Notes under the pieces: generated by a model
Seen by the model: only the letters and a program-made list of their open reading frames with translations
The model's database searches: none
Told to the model about the DNA's origin: nothing
Shown: in pieces, positions 9,176-16,362 of the stretch
Layout of the letters: each line of letters begins with the position of its first letter
How positions within the stretch are numbered: position 1 is the stretch's first letter
Made by a program: the position numbers and the translations under genes
From: Paenibacillus tianmuensis
Lineage (GTDB): Bacteria; Bacillota; Bacilli; Paenibacillales; NBRC-103111
Direction: 5' to 3'
Assembly (NCBI RefSeq): GCF_900100345.1
Contig: NZ_FMTT01000050.1
Coordinates: 1 to 42,298, forward strand
DNA: 42,298 nucleotides

Positions 9176-10945
9176 ATGAAAAATATTGTCTTATCGACGT
9201 TAAACGCCAAATATATTCACACTTCACTCGCGCTCCGGTATTTGAAGTCGTTCAGCCAGAACGATTTTCCCGGCATCCAGATTGCCGAATACACGATCAA
9301 GGACCCGGCGATGAACATCGTGTCCGACATTTACCAGCGCAAGCCCGAGGTTGTCGGCTTCTCCTGCTATATCTGGAACATTGAAGAAACGATCGTTGTG
9401 GTCAGCATGCTCAAGAAGATCATGCCTGAGCTGATCGTCGTTTTGGGCGGTCCGGAGGTTTCCTACGATACGGAGTATTGGATGAACCGGCTGCCGGAAG
9501 TCAACTTCATCGTCGTCGGAGAAGGGGAGGAGACGCTCCATCACCTGCTGACCGAGCTGGAAGGAGACCGCGCCTTGTACAGCGTCTTCGGCCTCGCCTA
9601 CCGCAACAAAGAAGGACGGGTCGTCATCAACCCGCCTCGTCCGAAGCTGGCCTTGGACGACATTCCGACGCCGCATCGCTTTGCGGAAGATGTCCCGAGC
9701 CTGGCGAATCGGGTCGTGTATTTCGAGACGAGCCGCGGCTGTCCGTTCAGCTGTCAATTTTGTCTGTCTTCCATTGAAGTAGGCGTGCGTTATTTCGATA
9801 TGGAACGGACCAAGAGCGACCTGCTTTATCTGATCCGCTCCGGCGCGAAGCTGATCAAGTTCGTGGACCGGACGTTCAACATTAAGCGCGATTACGCCAT
9901 GGAAATGTTCGAATTTCTGATCCAAAACCATAACGGCTGCGTGTTCCAGTTCGAGATTACGGCGGACATTATGCGGCCGGAAGTGCTCGATTATTTGGCG
10001 GAGAACGCGCCGCCCGGCATATTCCGCTTCGAGATCGGGGTTCAGTCGACGAACGATTTGACCAACAACCTCGTCAAGCGCCGCCAAAACTTCACCAAGC
10101 TGACCCGTACGGTGACAAAGGTGAAGGAAAGCGGCAAAATCGACCAGCATCTTGATCTGATTGCCGGGTTGCCTGAGGAAGATTACAACAGCTTCCGTAA
10201 AACGTTCAACGACGTCTTCGCCCTCGGTCCCGAGGAATTGCAGCTCGGGTTTCTGAAAATGCTCCGCGGCACCGGGATGCGCCACGACGCGGAGAAATAC
10301 GGCTACCTCTACATGGACTACGCGCCATATGAAATTCTCGGCAACAACATTTTGCCGTTCTCGGACTTGGTGCGGATCAAGCGGGTGGAGGACGTGCTGG
10401 AAAAATACTGGAACGCTCACCGGATGGACCATACGGTCCGGTATTTGATCGAACGCGAATTTACATCGGCCTTCGACTTCTTCCAAGAGTTCGGCGATTA
10501 TTGGGAGGAGCGGGGCTGGCAAAAAATCGGGCACCAGCTTGAGGATTTGTTCACCCGGCTGCATGCATTCCTGAAGCATCGCGGCACCGCCAAGCTCGAC
10601 GTCATCGAAGGCTTGATGAAGCTCGATTATTTCCTGAACCACAAGTACAAGCCGCGCAAAATTTGGTGGGACTTCACCTTGGACAAGCCCCGGCAGTCCG
10701 ATTATTTGCGGCTGCTTGCCGAGCAGCCTGAAGCGGTATCCGGTTCGTTCGCCGCGTTGGGCATCGGAGAGAAGGAGCTGCATAAGCATGTCATGATCGA
10801 AAAGCTGCCGTTCCGGCTGGACCGTTACTTGCAGAGCGGAGAGCTGGACCGGACGAGCGAGCAGCTGCTCATCGTGTACTTCCCGCCAGACGCTTCGGCC
10901 AAGCCGCAGCCGTTTACGCTGGCGCTGGAGCCGACGAGTGCCTGA
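9176..10945 (+). CDS. B12-binding domain radical SAM protein (DUF4080 type)
   Basis: 589 residues. The N-terminal ~150 residues look like a cobalamin-binding fold (NAKYIHTSLALRYLKSF, then VVLGGPEVS and IVVGEGEETL). A radical SAM domain follows with C189-x3-C193-x2-C196 in SRGCPFSCQFC, which binds the 4Fe-4S cluster. The C-terminal ~200 residues (from about 390) match the helical tail seen with this family (DUF4080). Such enzymes often do radical methylations or rearrangements, but the reaction of this conserved branch is not established. An AAAGAGG ribosome site lies upstream. The gene is monocistronic: its own promoter lies upstream and a strong shared terminator downstream. Confidence 0.85.
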   Translation: MKNIVLSTLNAKYIHTSLALRYLKSFSQNDFPGIQIAEYTIKDPAMNIVSDIYQRKPEVVGFSCYIWNIEETIVVVSMLKKIMPELIVVLGGPEVSYDTEYWMNRLPEVNFIVVGEGEETLHHLLTELEGDRALYSVFGLAYRNKEGRVVINPPRPKLALDDIPTPHRFAEDVPSLANRVVYFETSRGCPFSCQFCLSSIEVGVRYFDMERTKSDLLYLIRSGAKLIKFVDRTFNIKRDYAMEMFEFLIQNHNGCVFQFEITADIMRPEVLDYLAENAPPGIFRFEIGVQSTNDLTNNLVKRRQNFTKLTRTVTKVKESGKIDQHLDLIAGLPEEDYNSFRKTFNDVFALGPEELQLGFLKMLRGTGMRHDAEKYGYLYMDYAPYEILGNNILPFSDLVRIKRVEDVLEKYWNAHRMDHTVRYLIEREFTSAFDFFQEFGDYWEERGWQKIGHQLEDLFTRLHAFLKHRGTAKLDVIEGLMKLDYFLNHKYKPRKIWWDFTLDKPRQSDYLRLLAEQPEAVSGSFAALGIGEKELHKHVMIEKLPFRLDRYLQSGELDRTSEQLLIVYFPPDASAKPQPFTLALEPTSA

Positions 10946-10962
10946 ATGCGCAGGTCATAATG

Positions 10963-11003
10963 AAAGAACACCCCGTCTTGACGAACAAGACGAGGTGTTC
11001 TTT
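10963..11003. terminator. Bidirectional terminator between convergent genes
   Basis: An 18-base stem with one mismatch (10963-10980 with 10986-11003), loop ACGAA, bounded by AAAG and CTTT. It serves both the radical SAM gene (+) and manA (-). Confidence 0.9.
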
Positions 11004-11023
11004 GCTTTTATGTCCGCTAAGGT

Positions 11024-11989
11024 CTACGGCAGGTAGCTGCGCAGGACCGTCATGCTGCCCTCAAGCGAATAGCTGCCAAGGCTGGCCGGCAGCAGGTAAC
11101 ATTCGCCCGGTTTCACGCTTAGCTCGCCGTCGGCCCAACGGATCGATCCTGTGCCTTCGCAGATAATGTGGATCACGAAGCTTTCCGGCGACGTTTGCAG
11201 CGGCCATTGGCCTTCGACACGGCCTTTTTCCGTCACGAAGAACGGGGAGCGGGCCAGGGTCAACCATTCGCCGGAGGCGTTCAGGTTCGTTTTCATATAC
11301 GTAGCGCCCGAGTTTTCGTAGGCGATGACGTTCAAGGAATCTTCAATGTGCAGCTCGCGCGGCTTGCCGTCCAGACCGAGACGGTCGTAATCGTACAGCC
11401 GATAAGTGCTGTCCGAATTTTGTTGAATTTCGGCAACCAGTACGCCGGCTCCGAGCGCATGCACGGTGCCTGCAGGGATATAGAAGGAATCGCCCGCCTC
11501 CGCGGTAACTTCGTTCAAGCAGTCCAAAATGCGGTTCTGCTCGATAGCTTCAGCCAACTGCTCGCGGGTAACGCCGTCTTTCAGCCCGTAAATGATTTTG
11601 GCGCCCGGCTTGGCGTCCAGAATGTACCACATTTCGGTTTTACCCAGCTCGCCTTGCGGCAGTCGCTCGTAATGATCGTTCGGGTGCACCTGTACGGACA
11701 GGTCGTCTTGGCAATCCAGCAGCTTGATGAGCAGCGGGAACCGGCCGTTTTTCTCCGAAAAGCCCTTGCTGCCGAAAAACTCGCTCCCGTATTGCTCGCG
11801 GATTTGATCGAGTCCCATGCCGGCCAACTCGCCGTTTGCGACGGTCGTCGTTCCATTCGGATGATCGCCGATCATCCAGCCTTCGCCAATCTTGCCCTCC
11901 GGCAGCTCGAGTCCAAACTGTTCGAGCGCACGTCCGCCCCATACTCTTTCTTTAAATTCGGGCTTGCATTGCAACGGATACGGCTTCAT
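11024..11989 (-). CDS. manA: Mannose-6-phosphate isomerase, class I
   Basis: 321 residues, usual length for the short Bacillus-type enzyme. It interconverts fructose-6-phosphate and mannose-6-phosphate. Zinc ligands are visible: Q100 and H102 in SVQVHPND, E119 in KTEMWY and H177 in IPAGTVHALG. The N-terminal KERVWGG and the arginine-containing YRLYDYDR segment are also typical. The ATG at 11989 has GGAAGTGGAG four bases upstream. With the GDP-mannose pyrophosphorylase-like gene at 21633 it could supply mannose for the glycan operon. It lies downstream of mnmM on the same strand. Confidence 0.92.
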   Translation of the reverse strand: MKPYPLQCKPEFKERVWGGRALEQFGLELPEGKIGEGWMIGDHPNGTTTVANGELAGMGLDQIREQYGSEFFGSKGFSEKNGRFPLLIKLLDCQDDLSVQVHPNDHYERLPQGELGKTEMWYILDAKPGAKIIYGLKDGVTREQLAEAIEQNRILDCLNEVTAEAGDSFYIPAGTVHALGAGVLVAEIQQNSDSTYRLYDYDRLGLDGKPRELHIEDSLNVIAYENSGATYMKTNLNASGEWLTLARSPFFVTEKGRVEGQWPLQTSPESFVIHIICEGTGSIRWADGELSVKPGECYLLPASLGSYSLEGSMTVLRSYLP

Positions 11990-12014
11990 TAGTCTCCACT
12001 TCCTTATCCTAGTC

Positions 12015-12052
12015 GGCCGCGTTTACCGGAGCAAACCGGCCTTTCTTTTTTT
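12015..12052 (+). terminator. Terminator-like hairpin on the strand opposite to both neighbouring genes
   Basis: GGCCG(c)GTTT (12015-12024) pairs with AAACCGGCC (12033-12041) and is followed by TTTCTTTTTTT. It reads on the plus strand although manA and mnmM are both on the minus strand, so it would stop antisense or read-through transcripts. Confidence 0.55.
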
Positions 12053-12144
12053 CTATTTTGCATTATATCAATCCGCCCCGCGTTTTGCTATAGCTAAAAG
12101 CACTGAAAGCGAGGAAGGCATTGGTTTGGAATTACCGCGCCGCA

Positions 12145-12717
12145 CTATCTCTTTTCGATGGCGATAAGATAAGGCGGGTGATTAATCTGATTCATAAAAC
12201 GGTACTGCAGCGTCTGAAAATGCTTTTGCGGCAAGGTGGAAGCCCAGCGCTCGACCTCGGCTGCTTCCTCCTGGCCTCCCTGATGGCCGGTGTACAGCAC
12301 GATCGTAATAATGCCGCCGCGTCGAATAAGCTGAGCGGAAGCTTCCAAGGCGGCCAGCGTTGACGCCGGTACGGTCACGGTTTCATGATCGGCTCCGGGT
12401 AAGTAGCCAAGGTTATACATGACGGCCCCGATACGGCCATGGCTTTCTTCGGGGATAGCTTCCAACATCGCTTCATGGCTGCGCAGGTGAAGCCGGACAT
12501 CACGGCCGGGGCATTCCTGTTCAAGCCGCGACGCTGTGCGGTCCAGCGCCTGCTGTTGGATGTCGAAGGCGTGCACGGTCCCGGCAGGCCCGACAAGCCG
12601 AGCGAGGAACGCCGTATCGACTCCGCCGCCGGCCGTAGCGTCGACAACGGTTTCTCCCGGCTCTACCCGTTCTTCAATTAATTTTTGTGCAAAGCTGAGT
12701 ATGGAAATAAAGCCCAA
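12145..12717 (-). CDS. mnmM: tRNA (mnm5s2U34) methyltransferase MnmM (YtqB family)
   Basis: 190 residues. The start is TTG at 12717, seven bases after AGGAGGAG; no better ATG exists. A class I SAM methyltransferase fold is seen: VVDATAGGGVDTAFLA is the SAM loop and FDIQQQAL the acidic ribose contact. The family motifs YNLGYLPGADH, VLYTGHQGGQEE and NHPPYLIAIEK identify YtqB, shown in Bacillus to complete 5-methylaminomethyl-2-thiouridine at the tRNA wobble position (MnmM). In Bacillus ytqA and ytqB are adjacent; here the pair keeps the order and strand but is separated by a lipoprotein gene and a repeat-bounded element. Confidence 0.85.
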   Translation of the reverse strand: MGFISILSFAQKLIEERVEPGETVVDATAGGGVDTAFLARLVGPAGTVHAFDIQQQALDRTASRLEQECPGRDVRLHLRSHEAMLEAIPEESHGRIGAVMYNLGYLPGADHETVTVPASTLAALEASAQLIRRGGIITIVLYTGHQGGQEEAAEVERWASTLPQKHFQTLQYRFMNQINHPPYLIAIEKR

Positions 12718-13081
12718 AGGAGCGACTCCTCCTGTTACTGATAATTGAAATGGTTAAGCTGCCTGTTGGTCTTCACGAGTATGAAGATACGAATAAGGAT
12801 GCATAACTTCGGGTAATGTTCAATAGAGGAACAGCCGTGCGTTATAAGCCGTAGTTCAACTGAAATGCGGTAAATAAAGGAAGCATGGTGCCTTAATACG
12901 ACAAAAATAGGATACGCAACCTAAATTCGACACGAGTAACACATTTGAGTTCCTCTATTGGTTTAGGCCGCCTAAACATAGTCCTATATCGCACCGGAAA
13001 TGTCTTATTCGTTCAGGACAAAGGTTTGAGGCTGAGCTATGTAGCTCTTGAAGCATGTCCGAACCCGGCCTCGCCGTTCTC
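12718..13081. other. Intergenic region between mnmM and the lipoprotein gene
   Basis: No gene seen. It contains the ribosome site of mnmM, a 140-bp element bounded by perfect 12-bp inverted repeats (12821-12960), and a small hairpin GTTTAGG/CCTAAAC (12961-12977) directly beside it. No terminator with a U-tract is visible for the lipoprotein gene. Confidence 0.6.
12821..12960. repeat. 140-bp element with perfect 12-bp terminal inverted repeats, MITE-like
   Basis: CAATAGAGGAAC (12821-12832) and GTTCCTCTATTG (12949-12960) are exact reverse complements. Both outer flanks carry GTT (12818-12820 and 12961-12963), a possible 3-bp target duplication. The interior is non-coding and AT-richer than the neighbours. 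It could be a miniature inverted-repeat element or a paired RNA structure. No transposase in the window matches its ends. Confidence 0.5.
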
Positions 13082-13630
13082 CTAATTGCTTGCCCGTCCC
13101 GGCGGCGCCAGATCCCCAGCGCCTGCCGGGCTCGGCGGCGTCTGAAACCCCGGCTTCGCCACCGCCGGGCCTGACGACTCCGGCTCCGAGCTCGCCTTCG
13201 GCGGCTCGATCGGCCCCTTCGGCGCCGTCACCGCCTTGCCGCCTTCCGGCTCCGCTCCCCCCGGCTTCGCGAGGCTCGGCAGCTTCGCCGGCGGCAGCGC
13301 GGGCGCGCTCGGCGCCTTCGGCTTCGCCGCGGGGCGTTCCGCACCCGCCTTCGGCGCCGTGCCGGCCGCCGGTGTCGGCGCTTCGCTTCCTGCGGCTTCG
13401 CTGCCGCCCCCGGCTTCGCCGCTGCCTGCGCCGCCTGGGACGGCGGAGCCGACCGCCCCGCCGGGGGCGTTCGCCCCCGCCGTCCCAGGCGGTACCTTCG
13501 CCCCGTCCTCCGCCGGGGCGGGGGCCACATTGACCGGCGGCGTCGGCGTCGCCGGATCGTCCGTGCAGCCGGCCGCGAGACAAGCCGCGGCCCCGAGCAT
13601 GAAGCAAACGACTCTCCGTTTGCCGTTCAT
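13082..13630 (-). CDS. Lipoprotein with low-complexity Ala/Pro/Gly-rich domain
   Basis: 182 residues. The ATG at 13630 has GGGAGGAG nine bases upstream. The N-terminus has basic residues, a hydrophobic core and a lipobox LAAGC (C22), so the mature protein should be lipid-anchored on the outer face of the membrane. The rest is almost only Ala, Pro, Gly, Ser, Lys and Glu with short motifs such as PAAGTAPKAGAE and PPAKLPS, and no recognisable fold; it resembles a flexible wall-spanning linker. The DNA is extremely GC-rich for this window. It lies between ytqA and mnmM on the same strand. Function unknown. Confidence 0.75.
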   Translation of the reverse strand: MNGKRRVVCFMLGAAACLAAGCTDDPATPTPPVNVAPAPAEDGAKVPPGTAGANAPGGAVGSAVPGGAGSGEAGGGSEAAGSEAPTPAAGTAPKAGAERPAAKPKAPSAPALPPAKLPSLAKPGGAEPEGGKAVTAPKGPIEPPKASSEPESSGPAVAKPGFQTPPSPAGAGDLAPPGRASN

Positions 13631-13713
13631 CGTTCCTCACTCCTCCCACGGGCCGCCGGGTGCCGGGCGATCTTACCGGTCCCCGAGCCTCACGCCTCCC
13701 CGGTTCAGGCCAA

Positions 13714-14691
13714 TCACAATCCCGAACCGGAACCTGGTGCGCCGTGCGGCCACTTTTTTCCTTGCCACGTATCGCGTCTGCGCAGCTCTTCGTCGAAGGC
13801 GTTGAGCACCTCCCACTTTTTCAAGCTCCACATCGGTCCGATCAGCAAATCCCGGGGCGCGTCCCCGGTCAGCCGGTGAATGATCATCTCCGGCGGAAGA
13901 AATTCCAGCGTATCGACGACGAGCGACACGTACTCGTCCTTTTCCAGAAACCGCAGCAAACCGGCCTCATACTGCTTGACCATCGGCGTTTTGCGCATCA
14001 GATGGAGCAGATGGATCTTGATTCCCTGCACATCCATCCGTGCGACGGCGCGGCCGGTTTCCAGCATCATCTCGTGCGTTTCCTGTGGCAGACCGTAAAT
14101 GATATGCGCGCACACCCGGATGCCTCTGGCCCGAAGCTTTGCGACCGCATCCAAGTAGCACTGCGTATCGTGTGCCCGGTTGATCAGCTCCGATGTCTGT
14201 TCGTGGATCGTCTGGAGGCCCATTTCGACCCACAAGTACGTGCGTTCGTTCAGTTCGGCCAAATAATCGACGACATCGTCCGGCAGACAATCCGGCCTTG
14301 TGGCGATCGACAAGCCGACCACGCCGGGCTGCTGCAAAATCGCTTCAAAATATTCGCGGAGCTCCTCCACCGGAGCATACGTATTGGTATAGGCCTGGAA
14401 ATAGCCGATATACTGCGCTTCCGGCCATTTTTGATGCTGCAAATCGCGGATTTTGTTGAACTGCGTCACCAGATCGTCCCGGCGGCTTCCGGCAAAATCG
14501 CCCGAGCCCCGCGCGCTGCAAAACGTGCAGCCTCCGGCGGCTATCGTTCCGTCGCGGTTCGGACAAGTGAATCCGGCATCGAGCATGACCTTGAATACCT
14601 TGCCTCCGAACTGCTGCCGCATTTCGTAATTCCATGTATGAAAACGTTTATCGCCCCATAATGGTGGTCGGATCATTTCAGCTTGCTTCAT
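13714..14691 (-). CDS. ytqA: TIGR01212-type radical SAM protein YtqA
   Basis: 325 residues, the usual family length. A radical SAM cluster motif of the long-spaced kind is present: C43-x11-C55-x2-C58 in FTCPNRDGTIAAGGCTFC. Other family stretches are QFNKIRDLQHQKWP, YFQAYTNTYAP, GLSIATRPDCLPD and VEMGLQT. The start ATG at 14691 has AAAGGAG ten bases upstream. The family is widespread in Bacillota and Proteobacteria and related to the Elp3-like radical SAM group; its reaction has not been firmly settled. Its neighbourhood with mnmM suggests a tRNA-related role, which is inference. Confidence 0.88.
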   Translation of the reverse strand: MKQAEMIRPPLWGDKRFHTWNYEMRQQFGGKVFKVMLDAGFTCPNRDGTIAAGGCTFCSARGSGDFAGSRRDDLVTQFNKIRDLQHQKWPEAQYIGYFQAYTNTYAPVEELREYFEAILQQPGVVGLSIATRPDCLPDDVVDYLAELNERTYLWVEMGLQTIHEQTSELINRAHDTQCYLDAVAKLRARGIRVCAHIIYGLPQETHEMMLETGRAVARMDVQGIKIHLLHLMRKTPMVKQYEAGLLRFLEKDEYVSLVVDTLEFLPPEMIIHRLTGDAPRDLLIGPMWSLKKWEVLNAFDEELRRRDTWQGKKWPHGAPGSGSGL

Positions 14692-14921
14692 AAAGACGAA
14701 ACTCCTTTTGTAAAAATCGATAAAGCTCGAATAGACTCGAATCGGCTCTTTCGCAGAGCATTACAATATATATTGTACCGAAAATCGGCCTCAAAAGCGA
14801 ACTTAGTCCTTGACAAAACCCTCCTGCCGGAGAACGGGATAAGAAAACAACGCGTGGCCTATGCTAAGGTTGCAAGGCGTTAAAAACCAATCCAGCTTGA
14901 GAAGGGAGAATCTTTCATACC

Positions 14922-15413
14922 ATGAACAAGTTCGGGAAAACGGTGCTTGCACTCGCTCTGACGGCTGCTATTGGTACGGGGGGACAAGCCTATGCGGAAA
15001 CGACGGCTGCGGGAACTGGAGCTTCGTCTACGTATGGGACCACTTCGACCTATGGAACGACAGGTACCGGTACGACAACAGGCACAACCGCCGGTACGAC
15101 GACAGTTGCGCCGACAGGAACGACAACGGGCACCACGACGGGGACGACGACAGGCACGACTACTGGCCCTGCAACGGGTACGACAACAGGGACTAATTAT
15201 AACTACAACATGCTGGACCGCATGAATACGTACACCGGCACGACCGATCGTACGGGTTACGGCTACGGCGGCAATTACAACACCAATTCGTACCGTACGA
15301 ACGCTGCAGCGGCGAATACTGGAACGGGCTGGGGTTGGCTTGGTTTGATCGGTTTACTGGGCTTGGCCGGTCTGCGCACCCGGAATCGCGACGAGGGCGA
15401 ATTCCGCAAATAA
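14922..15413 (+). CDS. Secreted Thr/Gly-repeat protein with WGxxGxxG-CTERM sorting-like tail
   Basis: 163 residues. The signal peptide (about 1-26) ends near GGQAYA. Residues of about 27-95 are a repeat of TGTTTG units encoded by near-identical 12-base blocks. After a Tyr/Asn-rich part, the C-terminus has WGWLGLIG, then a leucine/glycine-rich helix and a basic end (LRTRNRDEGEFRK). This W-G-x2-G-x2-G plus hydrophobic helix plus arginines is the layout of the WGxxGxxG-CTERM tail, thought to be a sorting or anchoring signal like other CTERM tails. GAAGGGAG precedes the ATG. The sorting enzyme is not in the window. Envelope location is inferred; function unknown. Confidence 0.8.
   Translation: MNKFGKTVLALALTAAIGTGGQAYAETTAAGTGASSTYGTTSTYGTTGTGTTTGTTAGTTTVAPTGTTTGTTTGTTTGTTTGPATGTTTGTNYNYNMLDRMNTYTGTTDRTGYGYGGNYNTNSYRTNAAAANTGTGWGWLGLIGLLGLAGLRTRNRDEGEFRK
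15060..15195 (+). repeat. Tandem 9-12-base repeats encoding Thr/Gly blocks
   Basis: Repeated units such as GGCACGACGACA and GGTACGACAACA run through the middle of the secreted-protein gene. Slippage or recombination here would change the length of the Thr/Gly stretch in multiples of one or two residues. Confidence 0.75.
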
Positions 15414-15448
15414 CGGGCGGAATGAGTTTTTTCACTTGCCACAGGCTT

Positions 15449-15487
15449 GACCGGTCCATCCGCCCTTACGGCACGGGCCGGTCTTTT
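15449..15487 (+). terminator. Possible terminator after the WGxxGxxG protein gene
   Basis: GACCGG (15449-15454) pairs with CCGGTC (15478-15483), followed by TTTT. The loop is 23 bases and may hold an inner stem. Confidence 0.45.
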
Positions 15488-15512
15488 CATTCCCGGTCTT
15501 CTGGAGTATAAT
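15484..15512 (+). promoter_or_regulatory. Sigma-A promoter for trmB
   Basis: TTTTCA (15484-15489), 17-base spacer, perfect TATAAT (15507-15512), 57 bases before the trmB start. The -35 is weak and lies in the U-tract of the preceding hairpin. Confidence 0.5.
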
Positions 15513-15568
15513 CGATCAAGACGAAAACGCGCGGTTCGATGCGCAAGCGGTTGGAGGAAGATTGATCT

Positions 15569-16309
15569 ATGCGGTTAAGAGGACGTAAAGGAATCAGAGA
15601 AGCGCTGGAGGCGCAGCCGGAGCTGGTCGTGCTGGAGCCGGAACCGTTCAAGGGCCGGTGGGCCAAGCTGTTCGGCAACGACCGTCCCATCCATGTGGAG
15701 CTTGGGATGGGCAAGGGGCGATTTATTAGCGAGCTGAGCGCCCTCAATCCGCACATCAATTACATAGGTGTCGACATGTACGACGAGCTTGTCCGCCGGG
15801 CCGGCGAGAAGGCGCATGCTTCCCGCAAGGAGCATGGCGGCGACTTGTCCAATCTGCGGCTCGCCCGTTTCAACATCGAGCTGATCGAAAATATTTTCGC
15901 CGCAGGCGAGCTGGAGCGGATCTATCTTAATTTCAGCGATCCTTGGCCGAAAAAAAAACATGCTCGCCGCAGACTGACCCATGCGAACTTTGTTCATAAA
16001 TATCAGTCGATCTTGAATGAGCGGGGAGAAATTCATTTCAAAACGGATTCCCGTTCGCTGTTTGAGTTTTCGCTTAACTCGTTTGCCGATTTAGGTCTTC
16101 GCATGCGCAATATTTCGCTTGATCTTCATGCGGAAGAAGCGCGGACCGATTTGATCATGACGGAATACGAAACGAAATTCTACAAGCAGGGGATGCCGAT
16201 TTACCGATTGGAGGCCGTGATCGGGCAAGAAGCGCTGGCGGCGCATCAGAAGCAGCTGTCCGAACGACAGGAGCCCGAAGCGGACGCAGAAGCCTCGGCG
16301 GAAGAATAG
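15569..16309 (+). CDS. trmB: tRNA (guanine46-N7)-methyltransferase
   Basis: 246 residues. It makes 7-methylguanosine at position 46 in the variable loop of tRNA using SAM. Family motifs are clear: VELGMGKGRFI (SAM loop), YIGVDMYDELV, the catalytic-core stretch LNFSDPWPKKKHARRRL and the C-terminal TEYETKF. A short acidic tail of about 25 residues (EPEADAEASAEE) extends beyond the usual end. The ATG at 15569 follows TTGGAGGAAG. It has its own promoter and a strong terminator downstream. A run of nine A at about 15950 encodes the KKK and is a possible slippage site. Confidence 0.93.
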   Translation: MRLRGRKGIREALEAQPELVVLEPEPFKGRWAKLFGNDRPIHVELGMGKGRFISELSALNPHINYIGVDMYDELVRRAGEKAHASRKEHGGDLSNLRLARFNIELIENIFAAGELERIYLNFSDPWPKKKHARRRLTHANFVHKYQSILNERGEIHFKTDSRSLFEFSLNSFADLGLRMRNISLDLHAEEARTDLIMTEYETKFYKQGMPIYRLEAVIGQEALAAHQKQLSERQEPEADAEASAEE

Positions 16310-16317
16310 AAATCAAC

Positions 16318-16360
16318 AAAAAAGCCTTGTGCGCTCATGCAGAGCCACAAGGCTTTTGTC
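16318..16360. terminator. Bidirectional terminator between trmB and the glycosyltransferase gene
   Basis: AAAAGCCTTGTG (16320-16331) pairs with CACAAGGCTTTT (16346-16357). A-runs on the left and T-runs on the right let it serve both convergent genes. Confidence 0.9.
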
Positions 16361-16362
16361 TT

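Noticed and set aside
9224..10789. 521-codon open frame on the minus strand opposite the B12-binding radical SAM gene
   Set aside because: It mirrors a well-supported gene with cluster cysteines; the product is His/Arg/Val-rich with no motif and no ribosome site, as expected from GC-rich codons read backwards.
13005..13805. Several overlapping long frames on both strands of the GC-rich lipoprotein gene
   Set aside because: Extreme GC removes stop codons in all frames. Only 13082-13630 (-) has a lipobox, signal peptide and ribosome site.
15060..15195. Regular short repeats resembling a CRISPR array
   Set aside because: Units are 9-12 bases in direct tandem without spacers and lie in frame in a secreted protein gene.
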